DNA of 11,469 nucleotides from Myxococcales bacterium (GTDB taxonomy: Bacteria; Myxococcota; Polyangia; Fen-1088). Positions 1-7,636 of the stretch are shown here, piece after piece. The DNA is taken from assembly GCA_003155465.1 (NCBI GenBank), contig PMCR01000131.1:1-11469 (forward strand), in the 5' to 3' direction. The notes beneath the pieces were generated by a model, which ran no database searches, was not told where the DNA came from, and was given only the letters and a program-made list of their open reading frames with translations. Numbering within the stretch: position 1 is the first letter of the stretch; each line of letters opens with the position of its first letter. A program made the translations under genes and the position numbers.

Positions 1-140
1 ATCACGCGCGACGACCCCTGCTTGATAACGAAGAAGCCATCCTCGACCTTGCGGTAGGCGGGGTTGTCCCCCAGCATCTTTTCGATTCTCTGGCTGGACG
101 CCTGCACAGCCGCTTTGGCACGCGCCTTACGTTCGGGCAT
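1..140 (-). CDS. YbjN-like small protein, N-terminal fragment (runs off the left edge)
   Basis: An ATG at 138-140 opens a minus-strand frame that stays open to the window edge (46 full codons). The N-terminus is rich in Lys, Arg and Ala, followed by a likely helix (QRIEKMLGD, residues 18-26) and then a strand-like stretch (YRKVEDGFFVIKQGSSRV, residues 29-46). A helix followed by 'V-x-D-G-x-F-V-I-K-x-G-S-S' is how I remember small YbjN-type (CesT/T3SS-chaperone-like fold) proteins of myxobacteria beginning; only this opening is visible, so the family call is tentative. No clear Shine-Dalgarno precedes the ATG. It lies 63 bases downstream of the response-regulator stop on the same strand and could be the last gene of that transcript. 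It is certainly incomplete here. Confidence 0.5.
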   Translation of the reverse strand, partial: MPERKARAKAAVQASSQRIEKMLGDNPAYRKVEDGFFVIKQGSSRV

Positions 141-157
141 ACATGATCGGTAGCACG

Positions 158-169
158 AAGGCCGGCCTT
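158..169. repeat. 12-bp perfect palindrome AAGGCCGGCCTT
   Basis: This perfect inverted repeat sits in the 63-base gap between the response-regulator stop and the YbjN-like start. On the other side of the gap CCCCCTGTGC occurs twice (177-186 and 191-200). It could be a small hairpin in the transcript or an operator; there is no T-run, so a classical terminator is unlikely. Short GC-rich palindromes arise easily in such DNA, so a role is not established. Confidence 0.3.
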
Positions 170-203
170 TGCGAAGCCCCCTGTGCAGCCCCCCCTGTGC
201 TGG

Positions 204-1643
204 TCAGCCCTGGCCCGGTTCACGCCGGTCGTCGCGCGAGATGCCGAGTGCCCGCATCTTCTTGTGCAGGTTGGTGCGCTCGATATCGAGGACCTGGGAG
301 GTGCGTGAGATATTCCAGCCGTTCTCATCCAACTTGGAAAGGATGTACTGCCGCTCGACCAGATCGCGCAGCTCGCGCAGGGGCAGGGTGCGCGTCTCGG
401 GCGGCAGGTCCAAGGCGGCCACCGCGCGCTCGGGTCGGTTCTTGCGCGAAACCTCGGCTACGATTTCCTCCGGCAGATCGCCCACGCCGATGGCGTCTTC
501 GGACAGGATGACCAGACGCTCGATCACGTTGCGCAGTTCGCGCACGTTCCCCGGCCACTCGAAGCCGGCGAGCACGGCCAGCGCCTCGGGCGTGATCGGC
601 TTCTCCTTGAGGCCGTTTTCCCGCGCGCACTGCTGCACGAAAGCCTGGCAGAGCAAGGGAATATCATCGCTGCGTTCACGCAACGAGGGAGCCCGCAGGG
701 GCACCACCGCCAAGCGGAAGTAGAGATCCTCGCGAAAACGGCCCGCCGCAACCGCTGCGGTCAGGTCTTGGTTGGTGGCAGCCAACACACGCACGTCAAC
801 CTTCAGCGTCTGCTCGCCGCCCACGCGCGTCAGCTCCCCTGACTGCAGCACGCGCAGCACCTTGGCCTGCGCAGTCAGGCTCATGTCCCCGATCTCGTCG
901 AGAAAGATGGTGCCCCCGTCGGCAATTTCGAACAGCCCCTTCTTGCGAGCCGCCGCACCGGTGAAGGCCCCGCGCTCGTGGCCGAACAGCTCGGATTCGA
1001 TGAGGTCAGGCGGAATGGCCGCGCAGTTCACCTTGACGAAGGACCGCTCCGCCAGCGCGCTTTCGCGGTGGATGGCGCGCGCAATCAGCTCCTTGCCGGT
1101 GCCCGATTCGCCGGTGATGAGCACGCGCGTGCGTGTGGGCGCCACCTTCGCGATTTGCGAAAACAGCGCGGTCATGGCCGCGCTCCTGCCCACCATCTCC
1201 CAGCGGCCCTCGGTCAGCGCGCGCAGGCCCGCCACCTCGCCCGCCATGGCCCGGCGTTCGAGCGCGTTGCGCAGGGTGACCATCAGGCGTTCGCGATCGA
1301 TCGGCTTTTCGAGGAAATCATATGCGCCGGCCTTGGTGGCGCGTACGGCATCGGCCAGGGTTCCGTGGCCCGAAATCATGATGACCCCAGGGGCGGGCAG
1401 GGAAGGGGCACTGGCGGCTTCGTCGCCCTTGGCCTTCTTCAGCGACTCCAGCAGGTCCAGGCCCGAGATGCCGGGCAGTTGCACGTCGAGCAGGATCACG
1501 TCCGGGGCGACCTCAGGCAGGCGCGCCAACGCCTCTTCACCACTTGCGGCCTCTTCGACGGCATAGCCCTCGCCTTCAAGCACCATGCGCACGGTTCGGC
1601 GGATGTTCTTCTCGTCGTCGACGATCAGGATGGTCGCGGTCAT
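204..1643 (-). CDS. Sigma-54-dependent response regulator, NtrC family
   Basis: A 479-residue, three-domain enhancer-binding protein that is expected to activate RNA polymerase-sigma-54 when phosphorylated. The receiver (about 1-125) has the acidic pair D9/D10, phospho-acceptor D53 (VILLDVQLPG), S91 (MISGHG) and K113 (LEKP). The AAA+ domain (about 150-380) has Walker A GESGTGKE (178-185), the sigma-54 contact loop GAFTGA (225-230), Walker B GTIFLDE (244-250) and WPGNVREL (363-370). The C-terminus (about 422-466) is a Fis-type helix-turn-helix (NISRTSQVLDIERTNLHKKM). About ten extra Ala/Ser/Pro residues lie between receiver helix 3 and strand 4 (near 72-84). The gene starts 17 bases after the deacetylase stop with no good ribosome site, which suggests translational coupling. 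No histidine kinase is visible nearby, so partner and targets are unknown. Confidence 0.95.
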   Translation of the reverse strand: MTATILIVDDEKNIRRTVRMVLEGEGYAVEEAASGEEALARLPEVAPDVILLDVQLPGISGLDLLESLKKAKGDEAASAPSLPAPGVIMISGHGTLADAVRATKAGAYDFLEKPIDRERLMVTLRNALERRAMAGEVAGLRALTEGRWEMVGRSAAMTALFSQIAKVAPTRTRVLITGESGTGKELIARAIHRESALAERSFVKVNCAAIPPDLIESELFGHERGAFTGAAARKKGLFEIADGGTIFLDEIGDMSLTAQAKVLRVLQSGELTRVGGEQTLKVDVRVLAATNQDLTAAVAAGRFREDLYFRLAVVPLRAPSLRERSDDIPLLCQAFVQQCARENGLKEKPITPEALAVLAGFEWPGNVRELRNVIERLVILSEDAIGVGDLPEEIVAEVSRKNRPERAVAALDLPPETRTLPLRELRDLVERQYILSKLDENGWNISRTSQVLDIERTNLHKKMRALGISRDDRREPGQG

Positions 1644-1660
1644 AGGTTTGGCCCATGAAT

Positions 1661-2620
1661 CTACCGCGTGAATGAACGGCGGGTATCGACTTCTTTCGCT
1701 CGCAAGGCCTGGTCGGGCAACAACACGGAGTAGTCCACGATGCGGATGGGCACACCCCCTTCGCGGGCCACGCGCGCTTTTTCCTGCTCGATCCAGTCGA
1801 GGATGCGCGGCAAGGCATGCACGGCGGCCAGGTTCTTGTCATGCAGGAGCAAAATCACAGGAGCGGTGGCGCGGGCCAGGAGGTTGGTGACATAGGCGAC
1901 GATCGCGTCCTCGCTGTTGCCCCGCCATTCCCGCGGGTCCGCATTCCAGCCCACCTGGGTGAGGTCGCGCTCAGCCAGTGCCCGATCGAGCGATCGGCAA
2001 CGGGCGCCGTAGGGGGATCGAAAGAGCAGCGGCCGCACGCCCGTGGCGTAGGTGATGATCTCGGCGGCGCGGTCGACTTCTTCGGCCAGGGCGCCTGGGT
2101 TCTGGCAAAGATCCTTGTGGTTCATGGTGTGGTTTCCCACGTGGTGCCCATGCACCACCAGACGGCGTAGAAGATCACGCCGCGCCAGATCCTCGGGCCG
2201 GTTGCGCACGATGTGCTGGCCCATGACGAAAAAGACCGCTTTCAATTTGCGGCGCTCGAGTTCGTCCAGAACCAGCGGCGTCCCCTGCAAGTCCGGGCCG
2301 TCGTCGAAGGTGAGCAGGATCAGGCGCTCAGCGGGCCCGTGCGCCGCCGCGGCGGGAGCTTCACCCGGCAGCGGAACCAGGTAGCGCGGGAAGCTCGGGG
2401 GAGACGTGGACGGTGGCACCTGCGCGCCTGGCTCGCGCCCGGCGCCCTGGCGCAGATCGGCAGGCTGGCTCGCAACCTCGCTCTGTGGGTCGAGCCCCGA
2501 AGCGGCCAAGTACTGACGTGGTGCCCGGTGCTTGGGCAGCACTTCCCCACCGCTAGCCGACAGGCACAACGGCGCCATAATCGCGAAGAGAACAAAGATT
2601 CTTCGCACCACGATCCGCAA
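1661..2620 (-). CDS. Secreted polysaccharide deacetylase (NodB homology domain)
   Basis: This 319-residue protein should remove N-acetyl groups from peptidoglycan or another amino-sugar polymer outside the cytoplasm. A signal peptide (two Arg, then a hydrophobic stretch to about residue 20) and a Pro/Ala-rich spacer (about 25-98) precede the NodB domain (about 99-300). The family motifs are present: TFDDGPD (104-110, metal and base Asp106/Asp107), HTMNH (metal His164/His168), RSPYG (201-205), W225/D228/W232, and LLHD (His260). The substrate cannot be read from sequence. The start is uncertain: TTG at 2620 is just after an in-frame TGA, and GTG at 2611 gives nearly the same signal peptide. An AAAGGAG at 2649-2655 lies too far upstream to serve either. 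The gene sits 59 bases after ssb and 17 before the regulator, which suggests co-transcription. Confidence 0.9.
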   Translation of the reverse strand: MRIVVRRIFVLFAIMAPLCLSASGGEVLPKHRAPRQYLAASGLDPQSEVASQPADLRQGAGREPGAQVPPSTSPPSFPRYLVPLPGEAPAAAAHGPAERLILLTFDDGPDLQGTPLVLDELERRKLKAVFFVMGQHIVRNRPEDLARRDLLRRLVVHGHHVGNHTMNHKDLCQNPGALAEEVDRAAEIITYATGVRPLLFRSPYGARCRSLDRALAERDLTQVGWNADPREWRGNSEDAIVAYVTNLLARATAPVILLLHDKNLAAVHALPRILDWIEQEKARVAREGGVPIRIVDYSVLLPDQALRAKEVDTRRSFTR

Positions 2621-2656
2621 AGATCATATCAAACGGCGGATCGCCCCGCTCCTTTA

Positions 2657-2672
2657 GCGCGCCCTGGCGCGC
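2657..2672 (-). other. GC-rich hairpin between ssb and the deacetylase gene
   Basis: GCGCGCC and GGCGCGC are separated by two bases just after the ssb stop codon, so about six base pairs could form around a tetraloop in the transcript. The downstream bases (TAAAGGAG) contain no T-run, so it is not a classical terminator. It could pause transcription, stabilise the ssb 3' end, or do nothing. It is seen by eye; no folding energy was computed. Confidence 0.3.
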
Positions 2673-2679
2673 CACGTTG

Positions 2680-3153
2680 CTAGAATGGAATCTCGTCGTC
2701 CCCCGCCGGCGGCGGAGGAGCGCCCGTGTCGTTGGGCTCGCTGGGGGGCGACTGGTTCTCCTCGCCCCAGCCCTGGCGGGCGCCTCCCGAGCGCCGGCCA
2801 CCGCCGCCATTCTCAGCCCCCGCAGCGCCGCCCAGGAAGACCACGCGCTCAGCGACCACCTCGGTGCTGTAGCGCTTCTTGCCCTCCTTGTCGTCCCAAG
2901 AACGAGTCTGCAGCCGGCCCTCGACGTAGACCATGCGGCCCTTTGACAGGAACTTGGAGCAGTTCTCGGCCTGCTCGCCCCACACGTTTATGCGGTGCCA
3001 CTCGGTCTTTTCCTGCTTCTGGCCGCTCTTGTCCTTCCACACCTCGTTGGTCGCGACGCTCAAATGGCAGACCGGCCGGTTGCTCGGCGTGTACTTGAGT
3101 TCGGGATCAGCCCCGAGATTTCCAACCAGTATGACTTTGTTGACGCTGCCCAT
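2680..3153 (-). CDS. ssb: Single-stranded DNA-binding protein
   Basis: A 157-residue bacterial SSB that coats single-stranded DNA in replication, recombination and repair. The OB fold covers about residues 1-108 (opening [20 protein letters not shown], with [13 protein letters not shown] and [11 protein letters not shown]). A Gly-rich then Pro-rich disordered linker (about 109-150) leads to the acidic tip DDEIPF (152-157), which docks partner enzymes. Length and layout are normal for the family. I chose the ATG at 3153 because AAGGAGG lies 10 bases upstream and the protein then begins as other SSBs do; the frame stays open 22 codons further but that extension does not look like SSB. It is divergent from the transglycosylase gene and heads the minus-strand run of envelope and regulatory genes. 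Confidence 0.97.
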   Translation of the reverse strand: MGSVNKVILVGNLGADPELKYTPSNRPVCHLSVATNEVWKDKSGQKQEKTEWHRINVWGEQAENCSKFLSKGRMVYVEGRLQTRSWDDKEGKKRYSTEVVAERVVFLGGAAGAENGGGGRRSGGARQGWGEENQSPPSEPNDTGAPPPPAGDDEIPF

Positions 3154-3163
3154 GTGTTTCTTG

Positions 3164-3170
3164 CCTCCTT
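3164..3170 (-). promoter_or_regulatory. Ribosome binding site of ssb
   Basis: AAGGAGG on the minus strand lies 10 bases before the ATG at 3153. It is a near-perfect Shine-Dalgarno and decides the ssb start against the longer open frame. Confidence 0.8.
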
Positions 3171-3275
3171 GCCTTGGCGGCCCTGAGTTTGTTCTTTCAT
3201 CTTCCAGGCGGGGGGTCAATCACCACCTCGCCCGGCGTATGAGAGTATCGGCAAGCAGGTCTTCAGGTTTCGTGC

Positions 3276-3292
3276 CTTGGCCAAGATATAGT
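3276..3292 (+). promoter_or_regulatory. Possible promoter and operator for the transglycosylase gene
   Basis: TATAGT (3287-3292) resembles a -10 box and lies 10 bases before the ATG at 3303. The perfect palindrome CTTGGCCAAG (3276-3285) abuts it upstream. No good -35 box is present. If real, transcription would begin very close to the ATG and the GTG at 3291 would fall inside the promoter. The call rests on weak matches only. Confidence 0.25.
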
Positions 3293-3302
3293 GTCTTTCT
3301 TC

Positions 3303-5447
3303 ATGGCGATTTCGACTTTGGGCGTCTTCGTTGCCGTAGTCGCTGCCGCGACAGGGCCGTCTGCGCGTGGTCCAGTAGCTGACTTGGCGCGCGGCTTTGT
3401 GGCCCTGCGCGCGGGCAACTACCACGAATCGGCACGCGCGCTTGATGGGCTAGCGCCAAGGCTGCCGCACAACCGGAACTATGCCCTGTACCTGCTCGGT
3501 GAAAGCCTTTTCTACGACGGCTCTTACGCAAGGGCCCGCGCCGTCTTCTCCGAACTTGCCAAGCTACACCCCTCGCGCTTTTCCGGCATCGCGGCCTGGC
3601 GCGTGGCGGACTGCCAGTGGATGCAGGGCCAGCAAAGTGAAGCCGCGGCCGCGTACCGGCAGTTGTTGGCCGGGAAGACGCCGGGCACGGATCCGGTGGT
3701 GGCGCGTTTTCGTCTGGCGGAATCCCTTGCCGAGAGAACGGGCTCGAAGCGAGGACTCGCTGAGCCGGAATCGCGTCGCCTTGACCTGGAGGCGGGTCGG
3801 CTGTACCGCGAGATCCACATCGACTCTCCCGCCCACCCGCTAGCTGCCGAAGCGCTCAAGCGGGAAGCCTCGATGTCTCTCCTTGCCACGCCTGAGCCCG
3901 CGGCGCTCTCGCCAGAAGAACGGCTTCGTCGGGCTGACAAGCTGGCCGACGGTCGCGACTACCAGGCCGCACTCGACGAACTGGCCCTGTTGCCCGCGGC
4001 GCTGCCCGCGGCGCTGGCGACTGAGCGCGACTTCGCCCTGGGCATGGCCAAGTACAAGATGAGGCGCGACTATGCCGGCGCAGCGGCGCTGCTGCAGAAG
4101 GTGGCACTGGAACTGGCCGGCGAGCGAGCGGCCTTTGCGGCGTTTCACGGTGCGCGTGCGCTTTCCCGCATTGAGCGCAACGACGAGGCCATCGCCAGCT
4201 ATCGTCAGGTGGTCGAGCGCCACCCCACTTCGAAATGGGCGGCCGAAGCCCAGTTCCGCTCGGGCTGGCTGGAGGTCAATCGCGGTCGTTTCCGCGAGGC
4301 CCTGCCTGGCCTGCAGGCCACCCTGGCGCGCTATCCGCACAGCCCGTTTGCCGACGACGCTGCCTGGTATTCCGCGCTGGCGCACCATCTGCTTGGCGAG
4401 CCGGTGCAAGCCCTGCGCGCCCTCGACCAATACGAGCGCCTTTCGCAGAAGAACAACGATGCGGCTCTGCGCGTGCGCTACTGGCGGGCGCGTTTTGCCG
4501 CCCAGGCAGGCCTTGCCGACGAATCGCGGCGCAACCTGCTTGAGTGCGTGCACCACGCGCCCCTCGGCTACTACGGCCTTCTGGCAGCGGCACGCCTGCG
4601 CGCAGCGGGCGAAAGAGTGACGATCGAACTGCCAGCCTTCGCCTCGACCGCGCCAGAAGGCAAGGCCAAGTCGGCGAGCGATCCGGTGCTGGAACGTGCC
4701 CGGGAGTTGCTCCAGGCTGGACTCGACGTGGAAGCGGGCGATGAGCTGGGGCGGGCAGAAGCCAGCGTGCTGCAACGACTTGGCAAAACCCGCGGAACTG
4801 CCTTGCTCCTGCAAGACTATCCGCGCATGCGCGCCTTCCACCAGGCGCTTCACCTGGCCGAGAACCAAGGCACCTCGGCCCTGGTCTCGGCACCGACCGG
4901 GCCCGCGCGCCTTTTCTGGCAAGCCGCCTATCCGCGCGCCTTCCGGGACATGGTGGAACCGCTGGCGGCGGCCGCTGGCACACCCGACCTGTTTGTCTAC
5001 GCAGTCATGCGCAAGGAGTCGTCATTCCTGCCTCACGCGCTCTCGCCTTCGGACGCGCGCGGGCTGCTCCAGCTGATACCGACCACGGGTCAGGAGATCG
5101 CCAAGCACCTGGGCGTGCCTCTCTTCACCGACGAGCTTTTTGACCCCGAGGTCAACATCCGCGTCGGCGCCGCGTACCTGGGCGGGCTTCTCAAGGGATT
5201 CGGCGGGCAGATCGCGCTGGCCGCGGGCGCGTACAACGCCGGCTCGCACGCCATGAGGCGCTGGTGCGACCAATGGGGGAGCCGACCGCTCGATGAATTC
5301 GTGGAGCTGGTCACCTACGATCAGGCCCGCGAATACATCAAACGCGTGCTGGCTGTCTATGCGCACTATCGCTGGCTCTACGACGAGCCCTTCGAGCTGT
5401 CGCTTGCGGTCAATCCTCACTACACGAACGACGGCATCAACGACTGA
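3303..5447 (+). CDS. Lytic murein transglycosylase (Slt family, TPR-like superhelix plus SLT domain)
   Basis: It should cleave the MurNAc-GlcNAc bond of peptidoglycan in the periplasm, forming 1,6-anhydro ends. Residues count from the GTG at 3291 (718 aa); the likelier ATG at 3303 is residue 5. A hydrophobic leader to about residue 21 lacks the usual basic residues. An Ala-rich helical region (about 30-560) has TPR-like repeats such as YALYLLGESLFYDGSYARA and WAAEAQFRSGWLEVNRGRF, matching the Slt70 superhelix. The SLT domain (about 563-700) has catalytic Glu576 in RKESSF, GLLQLIPTTG (591-600) and AYNAG (647-651). Length is close to the roughly 650 residues of E. coli Slt. Neither start has a convincing ribosome site. 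leuB follows after 42 bases; ssb is divergent upstream. The family is secure; recycling, division or secretion as its exact role is open. Confidence 0.92.
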   Translation: MAISTLGVFVAVVAAATGPSARGPVADLARGFVALRAGNYHESARALDGLAPRLPHNRNYALYLLGESLFYDGSYARARAVFSELAKLHPSRFSGIAAWRVADCQWMQGQQSEAAAAYRQLLAGKTPGTDPVVARFRLAESLAERTGSKRGLAEPESRRLDLEAGRLYREIHIDSPAHPLAAEALKREASMSLLATPEPAALSPEERLRRADKLADGRDYQAALDELALLPAALPAALATERDFALGMAKYKMRRDYAGAAALLQKVALELAGERAAFAAFHGARALSRIERNDEAIASYRQVVERHPTSKWAAEAQFRSGWLEVNRGRFREALPGLQATLARYPHSPFADDAAWYSALAHHLLGEPVQALRALDQYERLSQKNNDAALRVRYWRARFAAQAGLADESRRNLLECVHHAPLGYYGLLAAARLRAAGERVTIELPAFASTAPEGKAKSASDPVLERARELLQAGLDVEAGDELGRAEASVLQRLGKTRGTALLLQDYPRMRAFHQALHLAENQGTSALVSAPTGPARLFWQAAYPRAFRDMVEPLAAAAGTPDLFVYAVMRKESSFLPHALSPSDARGLLQLIPTTGQEIAKHLGVPLFTDELFDPEVNIRVGAAYLGGLLKGFGGQIALAAGAYNAGSHAMRRWCDQWGSRPLDEFVELVTYDQAREYIKRVLAVYAHYRWLYDEPFELSLAVNPHYTNDGIND

Positions 5448-5489
5448 CGGTGGCGGCCGCCAGGCTGCCCTGTGGTAGACCTGCGGCCC

Positions 5490-6548
5490 ATGCAAGCTTC
5501 GATTCTGGTTCTGCCCGGCGACGGCATCGGGCCCGAGGTTACCGCCGAGGGAACCCGCGTGTTGCGCGCTGTCGGCGCGAAGTTCGGCCACGCCTTTACC
5601 CTCACCGACGGACTTCTGGGCGGCCTGGCCATCGATCGCACCGGAACCGCCATGCCCGCCGAGACACTGGCCATGGCGCGCGCAAGCGACGCCATTCTGC
5701 TGGGCGCGGTGGGCGGTCCCAAGTGGGACGATCCCTTGGCCGACGTGCGGCCCGAGCAGGGCCTTCTGGCGATTCGGCGCGAGCTGGGGCTTTACGCCAA
5801 CCTGCGGCCAGTCACCATCCACCCCAAGCTGGTTGGCGCCTCGACCCTGCGACCCGAGGTTCTGCTGGGCGTGGATCTGCTGGTCGTGCGCGAGCTGATC
5901 GGCGGAATCTATTTTGGCGAAAAGACGCGCGAGCCAGATCGCGCCAGCGATCTGTGCGTCTACACCAGCGACGAGGTTCGCCGCGTGGTCCGGCGCGCTT
6001 GCGAGTTGGCGCGCGGCCGGCGCAAGAAGCTCACCTCGGTGGACAAAGCCAACGTGTTGGAAAGCTCGCGCTTGTGGCGCCGGATTACCGACGAGCTGGT
6101 GCGCAGGGAATACCCGGACCTGCAGCTCGAACATGTGCTGGTCGATGCCTGCGCCATGTATCTGGCGCGGCGCCCGGCCAGCTTCGACGTGATCGTGACC
6201 GAGAACATGTTCGGCGACATTCTCACGGACGAAGCCTCGGTGCTGGCCGGATCCATGGGCCTTCTGCCCTCGGCTTCGCTGGGCGACGGTCCACGCGGAC
6301 TGTACGAGCCCATCCACGGCAGCGCACCCGACATCGCGGGCCGCGGGATCGCCAATCCCTACGCCACCATCTTGAGCGTGGCCATGCTGCTGCGCTACTC
6401 GCTGGGGCTGGAGAAGGAAGCCGCGGCCGTCGAGGCTGCGGTGTCGCGCGCCATCGATCGCGGCGTGCTCACCGCCGACGTGGCGCCGCCGGGGACCGCT
6501 GCGGCGACCACGGTGCAGGCCGGTCAGGCCGTGGTCGACGGGTTGTAG
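5490..6548 (+). CDS. leuB: 3-isopropylmalate dehydrogenase
   Basis: LeuB oxidises and decarboxylates 3-isopropylmalate with NAD+ in leucine synthesis, in the cytoplasm. The 352-residue protein has normal family length and all key motifs: PGDGIGPEV (9-17), EQGLLAIRR (89-97, with the Leu pair typical of LeuB rather than isocitrate dehydrogenase), substrate Arg96, Arg106 and Arg134, Tyr141 (GGIYFG), Lys186 (VDKANV), metal Asp219, Asp243 and Asp247, and the NAD-binding [12 protein letters not shown] (273-284) with IANP (287-290). I chose the ATG at 5490 because residues 3-17 align with the family start; a GTG at 5472 would add six residues. No strong ribosome site is seen, so co-transcription with the transglycosylase 42 bases upstream is possible. 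No leuA, leuC or leuD lies in the window. Confidence 0.96.
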   Translation: MQASILVLPGDGIGPEVTAEGTRVLRAVGAKFGHAFTLTDGLLGGLAIDRTGTAMPAETLAMARASDAILLGAVGGPKWDDPLADVRPEQGLLAIRRELGLYANLRPVTIHPKLVGASTLRPEVLLGVDLLVVRELIGGIYFGEKTREPDRASDLCVYTSDEVRRVVRRACELARGRRKKLTSVDKANVLESSRLWRRITDELVRREYPDLQLEHVLVDACAMYLARRPASFDVIVTENMFGDILTDEASVLAGSMGLLPSASLGDGPRGLYEPIHGSAPDIAGRGIANPYATILSVAMLLRYSLGLEKEAAAVEAAVSRAIDRGVLTADVAPPGTAAATTVQAGQAVVDGL

Positions 6549-6587
6549 TCTTTCCGCGGGCGATTCGGCGAGCGTCGGTAACAAAGG

Positions 6588-6611
6588 GGCGGGACCGCGG
6601 GGGATCCCGCC
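6588..6611 (-). terminator. Possible terminator between leuB and the outer-membrane protein gene
   Basis: GGCGGGA and TCCCGCC form a 7-bp stem around a 10-base loop in the convergent gap. Read on the minus strand, the stem is followed by CCTTTGTT, a weak U-rich tract, so it could end the outer-membrane protein transcript. On the plus side the bases after the stem are GC-rich, so it is less convincing for leuB. A smaller repeat (GACCC at 6636-6640, GGGTC at 6648-6652) lies just after the outer-membrane protein stop codon. Confidence 0.35.
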
Positions 6612-6653
6612 GGGCAGGACCTGGTGGTCAGTTCGGACCCGACCGGTGGGTCG

Positions 6654-7421
6654 CTAGTCTGTGTAGAAGAAGAGAAACCCGACCGCCGTGATGCTCGTGG
6701 TGTTGTCGAGGGACAGGCTCATGCCCCAGGCGTCGCCCGTCTTGCTGTAGGTCAGGAGATTGTCGGAGACCCCGATCCCCATCGAGAACCACTTGGTGAA
6801 GAAGTGCTCCACACCCGCAAAGAGGGGCAGCGTGATACCGATGGTCATGTCGTTGGGCGGCGGGAGCGGAGCTCCGGTTGTCGTGGTCGGCGCCGCTTCG
6901 ACGCTGCTCCCAGCCCACTTCTGAAACGCCAACCCGAGACCTCCGCCGATGGTGAGCCGGGTCGAGGTGGTCTTCCACGGACAGTAGAGAAAGACCACAT
7001 TGGGGTCGAGCGCCCAGTTCGCGTCGACTCCTTTCACCTTGTACATCTTGAGCCGCAGCATCGGCACAATCGAGAGTGAATCGTTGAACCAATACCTCAC
7101 ATAAAGCGAGTTGTTTGGTGAGATTGAGACAAGCGACGTCGTGGCGGTCTGGGCGCCGACACCGACGCCGAACCCCCACTGCCCCGACATGTCGTCAGGG
7201 CCCAGCGCTTTCGGGGCGACGGCCGGCGCGGTCGACGGAATGGGCGCCTCGGGCGCCACCATGGGCGGCGGGGCGGGCATGGTTGGTGGCGCGGGCGTCT
7301 CCATGGTGGGCACGGCCGGCGCCGCGACTGGGGCCTGGAACTGGGCATGGGCCGACCCCAGCACGCCGAAAAACGCCACCATGGTCAAGCCTGCAACTAG
7401 TTTTCCTTTGAGCTTGTTCAT
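6654..7421 (-). CDS. Small outer-membrane beta-barrel protein with a Pro/Ala-rich N-terminal segment
   Basis: This 255-residue protein is probably exported to the outer membrane; I do not recognise a specific family. A clear signal peptide (MNKLKGKLVAGLTMVAFFG..., cleavage after AHA at 26) is followed by a Pro/Ala/Met-rich stretch (about 27-72). From about residue 80, alternating strands such as QWGFGVGVGA, SLYVRYWFNDSLSIVPMLRL, LTIGGGLGLAFQKW and FSMGIGVSDNLLTY suggest an eight-strand OmpA/OmpW-sized barrel. The C-terminus (ITAVGFLFFYTD) is aromatic but lacks the exact terminal Phe. A Thr/Pro-rich loop lies at about 172-190. GGAGG 9 bases upstream fixes the ATG at 7421; the open frame runs 17 codons further without such support. 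It is divergent from the Omp85 gene. Function is unknown; porin, adhesin or structural roles all fit. Confidence 0.75.
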   Translation of the reverse strand: MNKLKGKLVAGLTMVAFFGVLGSAHAQFQAPVAAPAVPTMETPAPPTMPAPPPMVAPEAPIPSTAPAVAPKALGPDDMSGQWGFGVGVGAQTATTSLVSISPNNSLYVRYWFNDSLSIVPMLRLKMYKVKGVDANWALDPNVVFLYCPWKTTSTRLTIGGGLGLAFQKWAGSSVEAAPTTTTGAPLPPPNDMTIGITLPLFAGVEHFFTKWFSMGIGVSDNLLTYSKTGDAWGMSLSLDNTTSITAVGFLFFYTD

Positions 7422-7430
7422 CAAGTAGTT

Positions 7431-7435
7431 CCTCC
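7431..7435 (-). promoter_or_regulatory. Ribosome binding site of the small outer-membrane protein gene
   Basis: GGAGG (within GGGAGGAA) lies 9 bases before the ATG at 7421. It decides this start, which also begins exactly at the signal peptide. Confidence 0.75.
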
Positions 7436-7443
7436 CGATAGTG

Positions 7444-7456
7444 GCCAGAATCTGGC
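7444..7456. promoter_or_regulatory. 13-bp palindrome GCCAGAATCTGGC, possible operator
   Basis: Two perfect 6-base arms (GCCAGA and TCTGGC) flank one central A, eight bases upstream of the ribosome site of the small outer-membrane protein gene. A one-base centre cannot form a normal hairpin loop, which favours a protein-binding site. A second, hairpin-like repeat (CCGGC-TTTCAT-GCCGG, 7472-7487) lies just beyond it. The binding protein is unknown and the match could be chance. Confidence 0.35.
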
Positions 7457-7636
7457 TGGTTCTTGGATGCACCGGCTTTCATGCCGGCTGCGGGCAGGAT
7501 GGTCGCCCGAAGTGCCCGTCTTGTCATCTTCTCTTTGTGGGTACGCGACGCGGCATCTGTTCGGGATTGGCGGATCCGTGAAGTGGAAGATCTGGCGCGA
7601 GCGGCGACGCCGGTTTCGCGCGTACAATCGCCGTTC

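Noticed and set aside
2553..2810. ATG at 2627 as an alternative start for the deacetylase or a separate small gene
   Set aside because: It is in a different frame, closes at 2553, overlaps the ssb 3' end as part of a longer Arg-rich frame and shows no signal peptide; the TTG/GTG frame gives a proper leader.
3840..4922. Minus-strand open frame (360 codons) opposite the transglycosylase gene
   Set aside because: It is antisense to the TPR-like region, with an Arg/Gln/Gly-rich composition and no domain; a GC-bias shadow.
5022..6584. Long minus-strand open frame (520 codons) opposite leuB and the end of the transglycosylase gene
   Set aside because: It is fully antisense to two genes with intact catalytic motifs, its translation is rich in His, Gln, Gly and Ala with no recognisable domain, and such frames are common in GC-rich DNA.
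5450..6691. Plus-strand open frame (413 codons) overlapping leuB in another frame
   Set aside because: Its translation is Arg/Gly-rich without motifs, and the leuB frame carries every family signature.
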